Assembly: GCF_030282845.1 (NCBI RefSeq)
Contig: NZ_JASTWE010000023.1
Span: 1 to 55,907 of the forward strand
Direction: 5' to 3'
DNA: 55,907 bases
Source: Pseudodesulfovibrio pelocollis
GTDB taxonomy: Bacteria > Desulfobacterota > Desulfovibrionia > Desulfovibrionales > Desulfovibrionaceae
How positions within the stretch are numbered: position 1 is the first letter of the stretch; every line of letters starts with the position of its first letter. A model generated the notes under the pieces. That model did not search any database. It was not told the origin of the DNA and saw only the letters and a list, made by a program, of their open reading frames with translations. Shown here one piece after another: positions 8,663-15,972 of the stretch. A program made the translations under genes and the position numbers.

Positions 8663-9235
8663 CTAGTGGAAGGTGTTGGCCTTCTTCCAGGCTTCCCATT
8701 CCGCCTCGGTCAGCTTGCCGTCCTTGTTGGTGTCCGCCTCGGCCATGATCCGCTCGGCATTGAGGGGGTAGTGGGTGGAAATCTCGGCGTGGATCAGCGT
8801 CCGGTCGCCGTCGGTGTCGATCTCCACGAAGCCGGTGACGAAATGGACCCGCTCAAGCTTGTACAGGATCGACTTGTTCAGCGCGCCGTGCTCCAGGTAA
8901 TACAGGCTCATGGTCTGCTTGCTGGTGCGCTGGCCCATGGTGTAGCCGTCGTCGCGCTCGGCGATGTAGAGGTTGCCGTCGTCGCCGAAGATGCCGGTGA
9001 AGGTTTCCTTTTGCAGCACCTTCTTGGCGTCGAACCAGAGCTTGTAGCCGGAGAAGAGCTGGCCCTCCTGGACGTCGATGACATAGGCGCACTTGCCCTC
9101 GCGGGCACCGGCGGCCTCCATGATGTAGGAGGTGCCGCGCCAGGTGCCGCGCAGCTCCGGGGGCTGGGCCATGGCGACCGAGGCGGTCAGGACGAGGGCG
9201 GCAAGCAGGGTCGAAAGCAGCGCAAATCGTTTCAT
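8663..9235 (-). CDS. Secreted protein with C-terminal EF-hand
   Basis: A 190-residue exported protein. The N-terminus (MKRFALLSTLLAALVLTASVAMA) is a clean signal peptide. The body, from ELRGTWRGTSYIME to YPLNAERIM, looks like a small beta-rich domain with no family I recognise. The end, ADTNKDGKLTEAEWEAW, is a canonical EF-hand calcium loop (D-x-N-x-D-G-x-L-x-x-x-E). The ATG at 9235 is preferred over GTG 9247 because AGGAG lies about 10 bases upstream of the ATG and touches the GTG. It is convergent with cydAB. Confidence 0.75.
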   Translation of the reverse strand: MKRFALLSTLLAALVLTASVAMAQPPELRGTWRGTSYIMEAAGAREGKCAYVIDVQEGQLFSGYKLWFDAKKVLQKETFTGIFGDDGNLYIAERDDGYTMGQRTSKQTMSLYYLEHGALNKSILYKLERVHFVTGFVEIDTDGDRTLIHAEISTHYPLNAERIMAEADTNKDGKLTEAEWEAWKKANTFH

Positions 9236-9351
9236 GGGGGGGTACACTCCTGTGGTGAAAAATTACGGATTTCTCAATGGGGTATCCCTGTTTTGCGGGA
9301 CCGAGTCAAGGGGGAGACAAACGGCGGACAAGAGGCGAAGCCGAGCCGGGG

Positions 9352-10314
9352 TCAACCGGACAAGCCCTGACCGGGACCGAGGCCCCTGCCGCGCGCCCTG
9401 GACAGGGTATGGGAGGGCAGCTCGCCGAAGAAGCGCTTGTAGTCGGCCGAGAACTGGCCCATGTGCCAGAATCCCCAGCGCGTGGCCGCGTCGGTGATGG
9501 AGGAGGCCCGGCCGCACTCCATCTCGCGCCGGACCATGTTCAGTCGGCAGATGTTCATGTAGGCCTTGGGCGTGAGCCCCAAGTGCTCCTTGAAGGCGTA
9601 GATCAGGGTCCGCTCGCTCACCCCCACGATGCGGCAGATGTCCGAGAGCTTCAGGGGCGAGGCCAGGTTTTCGCCGATGTAGCCCAGGCTGCGGCGCACC
9701 ACGCGCCTGCGCGGCGACTCCACGGGAACCCGGCCCGGCGTGTCGAGGGCGGCGAGGCAGGCACCTAGGCTCCCGGCCACCGCCTGCCATGCGGCATCGT
9801 CGCCCCGGCCGGTCAGGGCGGCCTCGCGCACCGCCCACAAGGCGGCGCGCAACCGGGCGACGAGCGCGTCGGGGGGGGACAGCAGCCTGATCGGCCCCTG
9901 GTTGGGAATCGCCACCGGACAACCCGTGGCCTTGACCATGGCCGCAAAGGCGTCCTCTTCCACGGACAGGCCAAAGAGGTTGGTCTGCGCAAAGGAAACG
10001 CTGTCGATGCGGGTGCCGCCAGGGGTCAGGACAATTTCGCCGCAGCCAAAGGACTCGCCATGGGCATTGGAGGTCAGGCCCGGCTCGGCATGGAGGGCCA
10101 GGGCCACCCGGCCCGACGGAATCACGCCGTGCCGCCGGACGCTTTTTTCCACGCGCCACTGGGTGAAATGATAGGGCGCGCGCCGAGCCGAGAACACCTC
10201 GACCCCGCATCGGCCGCCCCCGAGCTGGGCAAAATCAATCCGCAAGCCCGGCACGGCGTCCGCCGCCCGGCACAAGGAATCGAAACAGGTATGCGAAACC
10301 GCCTTCGCCGTCAT
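9352..10314 (-). CDS. AraC-family transcriptional regulator
   Basis: A 320-residue regulator. The C-terminal hundred residues hold the double helix-turn-helix: LKLSDICRIVGVSERTLIYAF (HTH1) and ITDAATRWGFWHMGQFSADY (HTH2). This is followed by KRFFGELPS, close to the EutR/cupin-type branch of the family. The N-terminal ligand domain gives no clue to its effector. The start is placed at ATG 10314, where GGGGAAGG lies 5 bases upstream. A frame extension to 10470 would overlap the umuD ribosome site and is rejected. It is divergent from umuDC across a 156-bp spacer holding direct repeats, so it may control itself, umuDC or both. Confidence 0.87.
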   Translation of the reverse strand: MTAKAVSHTCFDSLCRAADAVPGLRIDFAQLGGGRCGVEVFSARRAPYHFTQWRVEKSVRRHGVIPSGRVALALHAEPGLTSNAHGESFGCGEIVLTPGGTRIDSVSFAQTNLFGLSVEEDAFAAMVKATGCPVAIPNQGPIRLLSPPDALVARLRAALWAVREAALTGRGDDAAWQAVAGSLGACLAALDTPGRVPVESPRRRVVRRSLGYIGENLASPLKLSDICRIVGVSERTLIYAFKEHLGLTPKAYMNICRLNMVRREMECGRASSITDAATRWGFWHMGQFSADYKRFFGELPSHTLSRARGRGLGPGQGLSG

Positions 10315-10395
10315 ATGCACCTTCCCCAGCCGCACCTTGCTGCAATCCGCCCGCCCCGGCAACCCCCTTTGATCATTCCCCTGATTCGACACAAG

Positions 10396-10457
10396 TTGTT
10401 TTTCTTGAGTTGACAAAATTCGCGGTATCAGGTCAAATTGTTTTTCAAAGATTGACA
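10396..10457. repeat. Two 20-bp direct repeats in the araC/umuD spacer
   Basis: TTGTTTTTC-n5-TTGACA occurs at 10396-10415 and again at 10438-10457, start-to-start 42 bp, which is four helical turns. Fifteen positions are identical by design of the two blocks and only the five middle bases differ. The arrangement is that of tandem operators for a dimeric or AraC-type regulator. The second copy ends 14 bp before the umuD start. Confidence 0.7.
10410..10438 (+). promoter_or_regulatory. Candidate umuDC promoter
   Basis: A perfect -35 TTGACA (10410-10415) is followed after 17 bp by TCAAAT (10433-10438), four of six -10 bases. Transcription would begin near 10445, giving a short leader to umuD at 10471. 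The -35 is part of the first direct repeat, so a protein bound there would block it. No E. coli-type CTGT-N8-ACAG SOS box was found. Confidence 0.45.
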
Positions 10458-10470
10458 TCCTGAGGTGCAT

Positions 10471-10935
10471 ATGCCTATTTTTCCAGTGATCGAACGGCTC
10501 GACTCCCTGGGCGGTTTCGCGTCGCCGTCCCTGTTGCGGACAGGCCTGGCGCGGCCGCTCCCCCTGGCCGGGGAGGCGGTCACGGCGGGATTCCCCTCAC
10601 CCGCCGAGGACTACGTGGAAAAGACCCTGGATCTGAACGAATACCTCGCGCCCCGGCCCGAGGCCACCTTCTTCGTGCGCGTGGCCGGGGACTCCATGAC
10701 CGGCGCGGCCATCCACCACGGCGACATCCTGGTGGTGGACCGATCGCTCACTGCCCGGCCCGGCCATGTCGTCATCGCCCGCATCCACGGCGAGTTCACG
10801 GTCAAGCGGCTGCGCCGCACGGCCACGGGCATGGAGCTGGCCCCGGAGAACCCGGACTACGCGCCCACCCCCATCACCCCGGACACGGATTTCGAGATAT
10901 GGGGCGTGGTCAGGCATGTGCTCCATGCCCTGTGA
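10471..10935 (+). CDS. umuD: UmuD-type self-cleaving SOS mutagenesis protein (S24)
   Basis: A 154-residue LexA/UmuD-fold protein. The cleavage site reads TAGFPSPAEDYVE, so the cut would be Ala39-Gly40, matching the position of the UmuD Cys-Gly site. The catalytic dyad is Ser75 in GDSM and Lys112 in FTVKRL, 37 residues apart as in E. coli UmuD. After RecA-assisted cleavage the C-terminal part would join UmuC as polymerase V. ATG 10471 is used, with TGAGG at 10461-10465; an in-frame GTG lies two codons earlier. umuC follows after 33 bp. Confidence 0.93.
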   Translation: MPIFPVIERLDSLGGFASPSLLRTGLARPLPLAGEAVTAGFPSPAEDYVEKTLDLNEYLAPRPEATFFVRVAGDSMTGAAIHHGDILVVDRSLTARPGHVVIARIHGEFTVKRLRRTATGMELAPENPDYAPTPITPDTDFEIWGVVRHVLHAL

Positions 10936-10968
10936 CCCGACGCGGCATCGAAACACCCGGAGCAAACC

Positions 10969-12246
10969 ATGCCCCCGCGCTACGCCCTCATCGACTGCAA
11001 CAACTTCTACGCCTCCTGCGAGCGGCTCTTCCGGCCCGATCTGCGCCAGCGCCCGGTGGTGGTCCTCTCCAACAACGACGGCTGCGTCATCGCCCGCTCG
11101 GCCGAGGCCAAGGCCCTGGGCATCCCCATGGGCGCGCCGTACTTCAAGTACCGCGCCCTGCTGCGCCGCCACGGGGTGGCGGTCTTCTCCTCCAACTACG
11201 CGCTCTATGGCGACATGTCGGCCCGGGTCATGGGCGTGCTGGCCCGCTTCTGCCCCGAGGTGGCGGTCTACTCCATTGACGAGGCCTTTGCCAACCTGAG
11301 CGGCGTGCCCGGCGGGGCCGACGCCTTTGCCCGGCGGCTCAAGGCCACGGTGGAGGCGTGGACAGGCATCGCCATCTCCATCGGTATCGGGCCGACCAAG
11401 ACCCTGGCCAAGCTGGCCAACCGCTTTGCCAAGAACCACCCCCGCCTGCGCGGCGTCTTCGACTTCGCGGCCAGCCAGGACCCGGACCGGCTGCTGCGCC
11501 ACACGGCCATTGCCGACATCTGGGGCATCGGCCGCCGCCACGGCGCGCGGCTCGCCCGGCACGGGGTGGGCGACGCCCTCGCCTTCCGCGACCTGGACCC
11601 GACCTGGGTGCGCAGGAAGATGACCGTGACCGGGCTGCACACCCTGCTGGAGCTGCGCGGCCAGCCCTGCCACGCCCTGGCCGACGGCCCGGCCGACCGC
11701 AAGACCATCCTCTCCTCGCGCTCCTTTGGCCAGCCGGTGGCCGGGCTGGACGAGCTGCGCGAGGCCACGGCCCTGCACATGGTCCGCGCGGCCGAAAAGC
11801 TGCGCCGCCTGCACGCCGTGGCCTCCTGCGCCCATGTCTTCCTGCACACCAACCCCTTCCGGCCCGGGCTGCCCCAGCACAACGACAGTGCTTCGGTGCC
11901 CCTGGCCGTGGCCACGGCCCACACGCCCACCCTGATCCGGGCCGTCCACGCCGGGCTGGCGCGCATCTACCGGGAAGGCTTCGAGTTCAAGAAGTGCGGG
12001 GTGATGCTCTCGGGCCTGGAGCCGGTGGACGGCCGCTGGCTCAGCCTGCTCGACCTGCCGCCAAACGACACCCCGGCCCACGCCCCCCTCATGCGCGCCG
12101 TGGACACCCTCAACGCCCGCTGGGGCCGCGACACCGTCACCTTCGCCGCCGTGGGCCCCCGCGAAGCCGCCTGGCACATGCGCCGCGACATGCGCTCCCC
12201 GCGCTACACCACGGCCTGGCCCGAACTGCCCGAAGTGCGGGCGTGA
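10969..12246 (+). CDS. umuC: Y-family DNA polymerase V catalytic subunit UmuC
   Basis: A 425-residue translesion polymerase. The N-terminus [16 protein letters not shown] carries the first catalytic Asp (residue 9). [18 protein letters not shown] is the UmuC finger signature, and [12 protein letters not shown] holds the Asp-Glu pair. A helix-hairpin-helix ([13 protein letters not shown]) and a little-finger domain follow, ending in a C-terminal [21 protein letters not shown] tail typical of UmuC rather than DinB. CGGAG lies 7 bases before the start. It is the second gene of umuDC. Confidence 0.94.
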   Translation: MPPRYALIDCNNFYASCERLFRPDLRQRPVVVLSNNDGCVIARSAEAKALGIPMGAPYFKYRALLRRHGVAVFSSNYALYGDMSARVMGVLARFCPEVAVYSIDEAFANLSGVPGGADAFARRLKATVEAWTGIAISIGIGPTKTLAKLANRFAKNHPRLRGVFDFAASQDPDRLLRHTAIADIWGIGRRHGARLARHGVGDALAFRDLDPTWVRRKMTVTGLHTLLELRGQPCHALADGPADRKTILSSRSFGQPVAGLDELREATALHMVRAAEKLRRLHAVASCAHVFLHTNPFRPGLPQHNDSASVPLAVATAHTPTLIRAVHAGLARIYREGFEFKKCGVMLSGLEPVDGRWLSLLDLPPNDTPAHAPLMRAVDTLNARWGRDTVTFAAVGPREAAWHMRRDMRSPRYTTAWPELPEVRA

Positions 12247-12343
12247 ACGGGGATGTGATATTTTACGCCATTAGTGTTGACAAATATCGACCAACATGCA
12301 TGATCAGGAAAAAATCATCCCAATCCAATCATGGAGGCAAGCC

Positions 12344-13306
12344 ATGCAACGAGCAATCCTCTGCCTTTTGTGCCTGATGGCCCTGACCCTTTCGGCCTGC
12401 GCCGCAAAGGATCCCGTGCAAACCATCCTGAAGGACTACAATATGAGCGTCGTGAGTCCGCCACGCGACGGCATGACCTTGGGCGAAATATTCGCAGATA
12501 AATATTTGAGTTCCTCCGTCGTTTCCTCCAATAGCATGGACGCAGAAACCATCGAAAGAATCATGAAAAACAATGGAAGAAAGGCTACCCTGACTTCCGT
12601 CTCCTCCAACAAGTCCTACGACATTGACGCCAATGCCACGTACATCGGGGACACTGCGGCCATGCTGAAAATCCTGGGCGCGACTTCGTACAGTGTGACC
12701 TTCCGCGACGCAACAATCTACTCTCTCCCTCTGGACAACCTGATGAACGAACTTCTGCCGACGACCAAGAGGGAGTCGCTCGAAACGGCACTGAATAAAA
12801 ACTACTACGTTTCATCGCTACTCGAAGTGGGTGGCATGGAATACACGTTCAAGGACAGTTCCGGGGCCTCGGCCAACCTGGGAGCCGAACTCGATAAGGT
12901 CGCCACAAATCTTGAAGGTGGCTTTGACAATTCCAAAGAAGGGAGCTTGATTATCAACGAACCCAGGTTCATCGGCTATAGAACAAAACAGATACTCATC
13001 ACCAAAGAGCTCGAAGAGAAAAACGAGGTGCTGTATGCGGAGGTTGACGGAATAGTCTCGCAAATCACGAGACGTAGCGCGACCGCCCCCATTGACGGGA
13101 CCGTCTCACTGGTCACGAGGCGGGCCGCGACAGACCCGGCGGACATCGCCCGCGGGGCGAAGGTTGTTATCACAAGACTCGTGGTGCCTGCCGGAGAGGC
13201 CGCGCCCACTCGGAGGAGCCCGGGCGCAACGGTACCCGTGACTGTCACGAGGTATGTCATCGAAGCCCGGGATGTGACGCCGGAAGAACTGAAACAATCA
13301 CGGTAG
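12344..13306 (+). CDS. Lipoprotein of unknown function, AT-richer than neighbours
   Basis: A 320-residue probable lipoprotein: MQRAILCLLCLMALTLSAC is a signal peptide with lipobox LSAC. GGAGG lies 6 bases before ATG 12344. I recognise no family with confidence. The middle (SYSVTFRDATIYSLPLDNL ... NKNYYVSSLLEVGGMEYTF) alternates beta-strand-like and amphipathic segments, loosely like gasdermin N-domains. Near the C-terminus a 16-residue unit, DGIVSQITRRSATAPI / DGTVSLVTRRAATDPA, is tandemly repeated with a 48-bp period (13046-13141). Base composition and codon use are visibly less GC-rich than in the flanking genes, suggesting transfer. It stands alone between umuC and a strong hairpin. Confidence 0.72.
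   Translation: MQRAILCLLCLMALTLSACAAKDPVQTILKDYNMSVVSPPRDGMTLGEIFADKYLSSSVVSSNSMDAETIERIMKNNGRKATLTSVSSNKSYDIDANATYIGDTAAMLKILGATSYSVTFRDATIYSLPLDNLMNELLPTTKRESLETALNKNYYVSSLLEVGGMEYTFKDSSGASANLGAELDKVATNLEGGFDNSKEGSLIINEPRFIGYRTKQILITKELEEKNEVLYAEVDGIVSQITRRSATAPIDGTVSLVTRRAATDPADIARGAKVVITRLVVPAGEAAPTRRSPGATVPVTVTRYVIEARDVTPEELKQSR
13046..13141 (+). repeat. 48-bp tandem repeat inside the lipoprotein gene
   Basis: Two in-frame units starting at 13046 and 13094 encode DGxVSxxTRRxATxP. DNA identity between the units is imperfect, so the duplication is not recent. Confidence 0.6.
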
Positions 13307-13338
13307 ATAGCCTCAACCGAGAGACATGAAAACCACGC

Positions 13339-13370
13339 GGCCCCCGCACCTCTGATGAGGGGCGGGGGCC
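13339..13370. terminator. Hairpin terminator between convergent units
   Basis: GGCCCCCGC (13339-13347) pairs with GCGGGGGCC (13362-13370), and CCTC with GAGG inside. It sits between the lipoprotein stop and the end of the leftward ABC ATPase gene and could serve both. No long T tract follows on either strand. Confidence 0.6.
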
Positions 13371-13391
13371 TTGATGAGCATGGCTCCCGGC

Positions 13392-14054
13392 TTATGCCAT
13401 GACACCGTCGGCCATGTGGACCGTGCGGTGGGCGCGGGCCGCGTGGGCCTCGTCGTGGGTGACCATGACCACGGACAGGCCGTCGTTGCCCAGGTCGGCC
13501 AGGAGGTCCATGACCGATTCGCCGGTGGTCCGGTCCAGGTTGCCGGTGGGCTCGTCGGCAAAGAGCACGGCCGAGCGCTTGACCAGGGCGCGGGCAATGG
13601 CCACCCGCTGCTGCTCGCCGCCCGAGAGATGGCCGGGCAGCTTGTCCCCCTTGCCGCCCAGGCCCACCCGGTCGAGGCAGGCGTCTGCCCGGCGGCGCAC
13701 CTCGGCCGAAACCGGGGCCAGGGAGTGGAGAAAGGGCAGCAGCACGTTCTCGCGCGCGGTCAGGCAGGGCAGCAGATAGTGGAACTGGAAGACCATGGCA
13801 AAGTCCTCGCGCCGCAGCCGGTTGAGGGCGGCTGGCGGCAGGGCGGTGATGTCCTCGCCCTTGTAGCGCAGCTGGCCCGAGTCCGGGGTGAGCAGGGTGG
13901 ACAGGATGTTCAGGAAGGTGGTCTTGCCCGACCCGGAGCGGCCGACAATGGCCACGAACTCGCCCGGGGCCACGGTCAGGCTGGCCCCGGCCAGAGCCGG
14001 GCTCTCCACGCCCCGGGTGCGGAAGGTCTTGATGATGTTGGCAGCTTCGAGCAT
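13392..14054 (-). CDS. ABC transporter ATPase, MacB/LolD type
   Basis: A 220-residue nucleotide-binding protein with Walker [16 protein letters not shown], signature [16 protein letters not shown], Walker [14 protein letters not shown] and a switch His in [13 protein letters not shown]. The PTGNLD Walker B and the partner permease place it in the LolCDE/MacB/FtsE group. These use ATP to work on lipoproteins, envelope substrates or metal-uptake partners rather than classic import. The start is ATG 14054 with AGGAG just upstream; a longer frame to 14573 is a shadow of the permease gene. It lies 8 bp after the permease stop. Confidence 0.92.
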   Translation of the reverse strand: MLEAANIIKTFRTRGVESPALAGASLTVAPGEFVAIVGRSGSGKTTFLNILSTLLTPDSGQLRYKGEDITALPPAALNRLRREDFAMVFQFHYLLPCLTARENVLLPFLHSLAPVSAEVRRRADACLDRVGLGGKGDKLPGHLSGGEQQRVAIARALVKRSAVLFADEPTGNLDRTTGESVMDLLADLGNDGLSVVMVTHDEAHAARAHRTVHMADGVMA

Positions 14055-14062
14055 GGGCACTC

Positions 14063-15226
14063 CTAGAGCGAGATGAGGGCCTCGGACGGCTCCACGGACG
14101 ACGCCTTCCAGGCCGGAAAGAATGCGGAAAGGACCGACACGGCCACGATGAGCAGGCAGGTCAGGGCCAGCCCGGCCGCGCTGAAGGCCAGGGTGGCCCC
14201 CTCGGTGATGTCCAGGGCCCCGATGACGCGCAGGCTCAGGGCGTGGCCCGCCACATAGCCCAGGCATCCGGCCGCCGCGCCCAGGACCACGGCCTCGAAG
14301 CAGAAAATGGCGAACACCCCGGGCCGCGAAAAGCCCAGCGAGCGCAGCAGCCCGATCTCCCGGATGCGCTCGTTGACGCTTGAAAGCATGGTCGCGCCGA
14401 CCATGGCGCAGGCGATGAGCAGGATGATCAGGCTGACCGAGAGGATGAGTCGCTGCACGAAGTCCACCGAGTACATGCGCTGCCTGACCACGGATTGCAG
14501 GGCCTGGACCTCGGCCCCGGGCAGGGCCTCTGCGATCTGATCGACGATCTCCTCGATGGGACACCCGGCGCACAGGGCCGCCACCTCCACATAATCGGCC
14601 CGGCCCGGTCGGCCAAAGGCGGCCTGGGCAAAGTCCATGCCCGTGAAGAGCACGGAATCGTCGTCCCCGCCCGTGGGCCGGAGCACGCCGGTGACCACGG
14701 CCGTGCGCGAGCCCAGGGAGAGGGTGTCGCCCGGGACCAGCCCAAGGCTGGCCGCGGCCCGCGACCCGGCCAGCACACCGTCCTCGCGGGCGGGAAACTC
14801 GCCGTCCACGGCCCAGTAACCCTTGATGGCCATCTCGCGCTCCCAGCGCACACCGATGACGCCCACGGCCGTGCCGTCCACCCGGGCCATGGACACCAGC
14901 TTGGGCGCGATGGCCGAGACGCGGCTGCCGTGGTGGATGGCGGCGATGCGCTCCATGGTCCGGGCCTCGTCCAGGTCGCTGGCCCCGAGGAGCATGTCGC
15001 CCATGGAAAATCCGCCGTAGCTCACCGTGAGCTTCTCGGTGCGGGGCATGACCAGGATATTGGCCCCGTAGGCCACCAGCTTCCTCTCAAGGGACTCGCC
15101 CACCACGCCCGAGACCAGGTTCAGGGCCACGATGGAGGCCACGCCCAGGGTGAAGACCAGCAGCAGAAGCAGCGACCTGGCCCACTTCATGCGTAGGTTG
15201 CGCAGGGGGATGACGAGGATGTTCAT
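14063..15226 (-). CDS. ABC transporter permease, FtsX/MacB type
   Basis: A 387-residue inner-membrane protein with the MacB/FtsX plan: helix 1 (ARSLLLLLVFTLGVASIVALNLV), a large periplasmic domain (about 40-265), then three C-terminal helices beginning at RLILSVSLIILLIACAMVGATML. The periplasmic part carries a CAGCP pair, unusual for MacB-type permeases and able to form a disulfide or bind metal. It begins 1 bp after the DUF2318 gene, so the three leftward genes form one operon. Confidence 0.9.
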   Translation of the reverse strand: MNILVIPLRNLRMKWARSLLLLLVFTLGVASIVALNLVSGVVGESLERKLVAYGANILVMPRTEKLTVSYGGFSMGDMLLGASDLDEARTMERIAAIHHGSRVSAIAPKLVSMARVDGTAVGVIGVRWEREMAIKGYWAVDGEFPAREDGVLAGSRAAASLGLVPGDTLSLGSRTAVVTGVLRPTGGDDDSVLFTGMDFAQAAFGRPGRADYVEVAALCAGCPIEEIVDQIAEALPGAEVQALQSVVRQRMYSVDFVQRLILSVSLIILLIACAMVGATMLSSVNERIREIGLLRSLGFSRPGVFAIFCFEAVVLGAAAGCLGYVAGHALSLRVIGALDITEGATLAFSAAGLALTCLLIVAVSVLSAFFPAWKASSVEPSEALISL

Positions 15227-15227
15227 C

Positions 15228-15680
15228 TCAGAAGTACCCGCGTCCGGCCATGATGTCGCGCTCGCGGATGGTCACCGCCTCCGGCCCGATGGCCCGGTCC
15301 AGGGGCGAGGGATTGCACCCGCCCTTGACCTCGTTGATGCGCGAGGCGTGGAAGCGCTGGCCGCAGTTGACGCAGACCATGAACTCGCCGTCCTGCACAT
15401 AGCCCTTCTTCTCGCGAAAGCACTCGTCGCAGGCGTCGAAGGCGGCCCGGATCACCCCGTCCGGGCTTTGCAGCAGGAAGAATCTCACCTCGAACCCGTC
15501 ACGCTTGAGCACATAGTAGTGGGCCTTGCCATCGCTCACCTCGGTCAGGGGAATGGTCACCACGCCGTCGCGCGGCTTCACGGTCTTGAACTTGCCGCCA
15601 AAGCCGAACAGGGCGTGGGCCGTGCCAGCGGCGGACAGCAGGCAGACGGCCACCGTCAGGGCGAATATCGTGCGCTTCAT
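15228..15680 (-). CDS. DUF2318-family exported Cys-rich protein
   Basis: A 150-residue exported protein. After a signal peptide (MKRTIFALTVAVCLLSAAGTAHA) the domain has the DUF2318 pattern: FDACDECFREKKGYVQ, then CVNCGQRFHASRINEVKGGCNP. Two C-x-x-C pairs and a further Cys would bind a metal centre or heme. Such domains accompany the Ftr/P19 iron-uptake ABC loci (family knowledge), and the downstream permease and ATPase fit that setting. No FTR1 or P19 gene is present, so the substrate (iron?) is inference. GGAGTG lies 9 bases before the start. Confidence 0.82.
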   Translation of the reverse strand: MKRTIFALTVAVCLLSAAGTAHALFGFGGKFKTVKPRDGVVTIPLTEVSDGKAHYYVLKRDGFEVRFFLLQSPDGVIRAAFDACDECFREKKGYVQDGEFMVCVNCGQRFHASRINEVKGGCNPSPLDRAIGPEAVTIRERDIMAGRGYF

Positions 15681-15972
15681 TACTTAACACTCCAAGCTTT
15701 GCTCTCCGGCCTTCATTCGGGCCAGGGTTGATTTCATACCTCCATGGTATGAAAACAGGGCGGCCCAAGGCAAGGCCAAAGGTTCTTCTTGCACGGCCCA
15801 TGCCATGGAAAAAGCATCGCCATTGCCGCCCCTTGGACCTCCAGGCAGGGTGCAAGCGTCAGCCTGTCGTGCAAAGGCGTGCACGCCGAGGCGCGGAAAC
15901 CTGCACATAGCCATGGAGGATATTCCATGCCCGCCACTTGATTCATTCGTTTTTTTCGGTATATTCATTACC

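Noticed and set aside
10315-10470. N-terminal extension of the AraC regulator to 10470
   Set aside because: It would overlap the umuD ribosome site and direct repeats; ATG 10314 has a good ribosome site.
10381-10470. E. coli-type LexA box before umuD
   Set aside because: No CTGT-N8-ACAG or GAAC-N4-GTTC sequence is present.
14055-14573. Extension of the ABC ATPase frame into the permease gene
   Set aside because: The extension is Arg/Gly-rich antisense-like sequence overlapping the permease in another frame; the ATPase fold begins at 14054.
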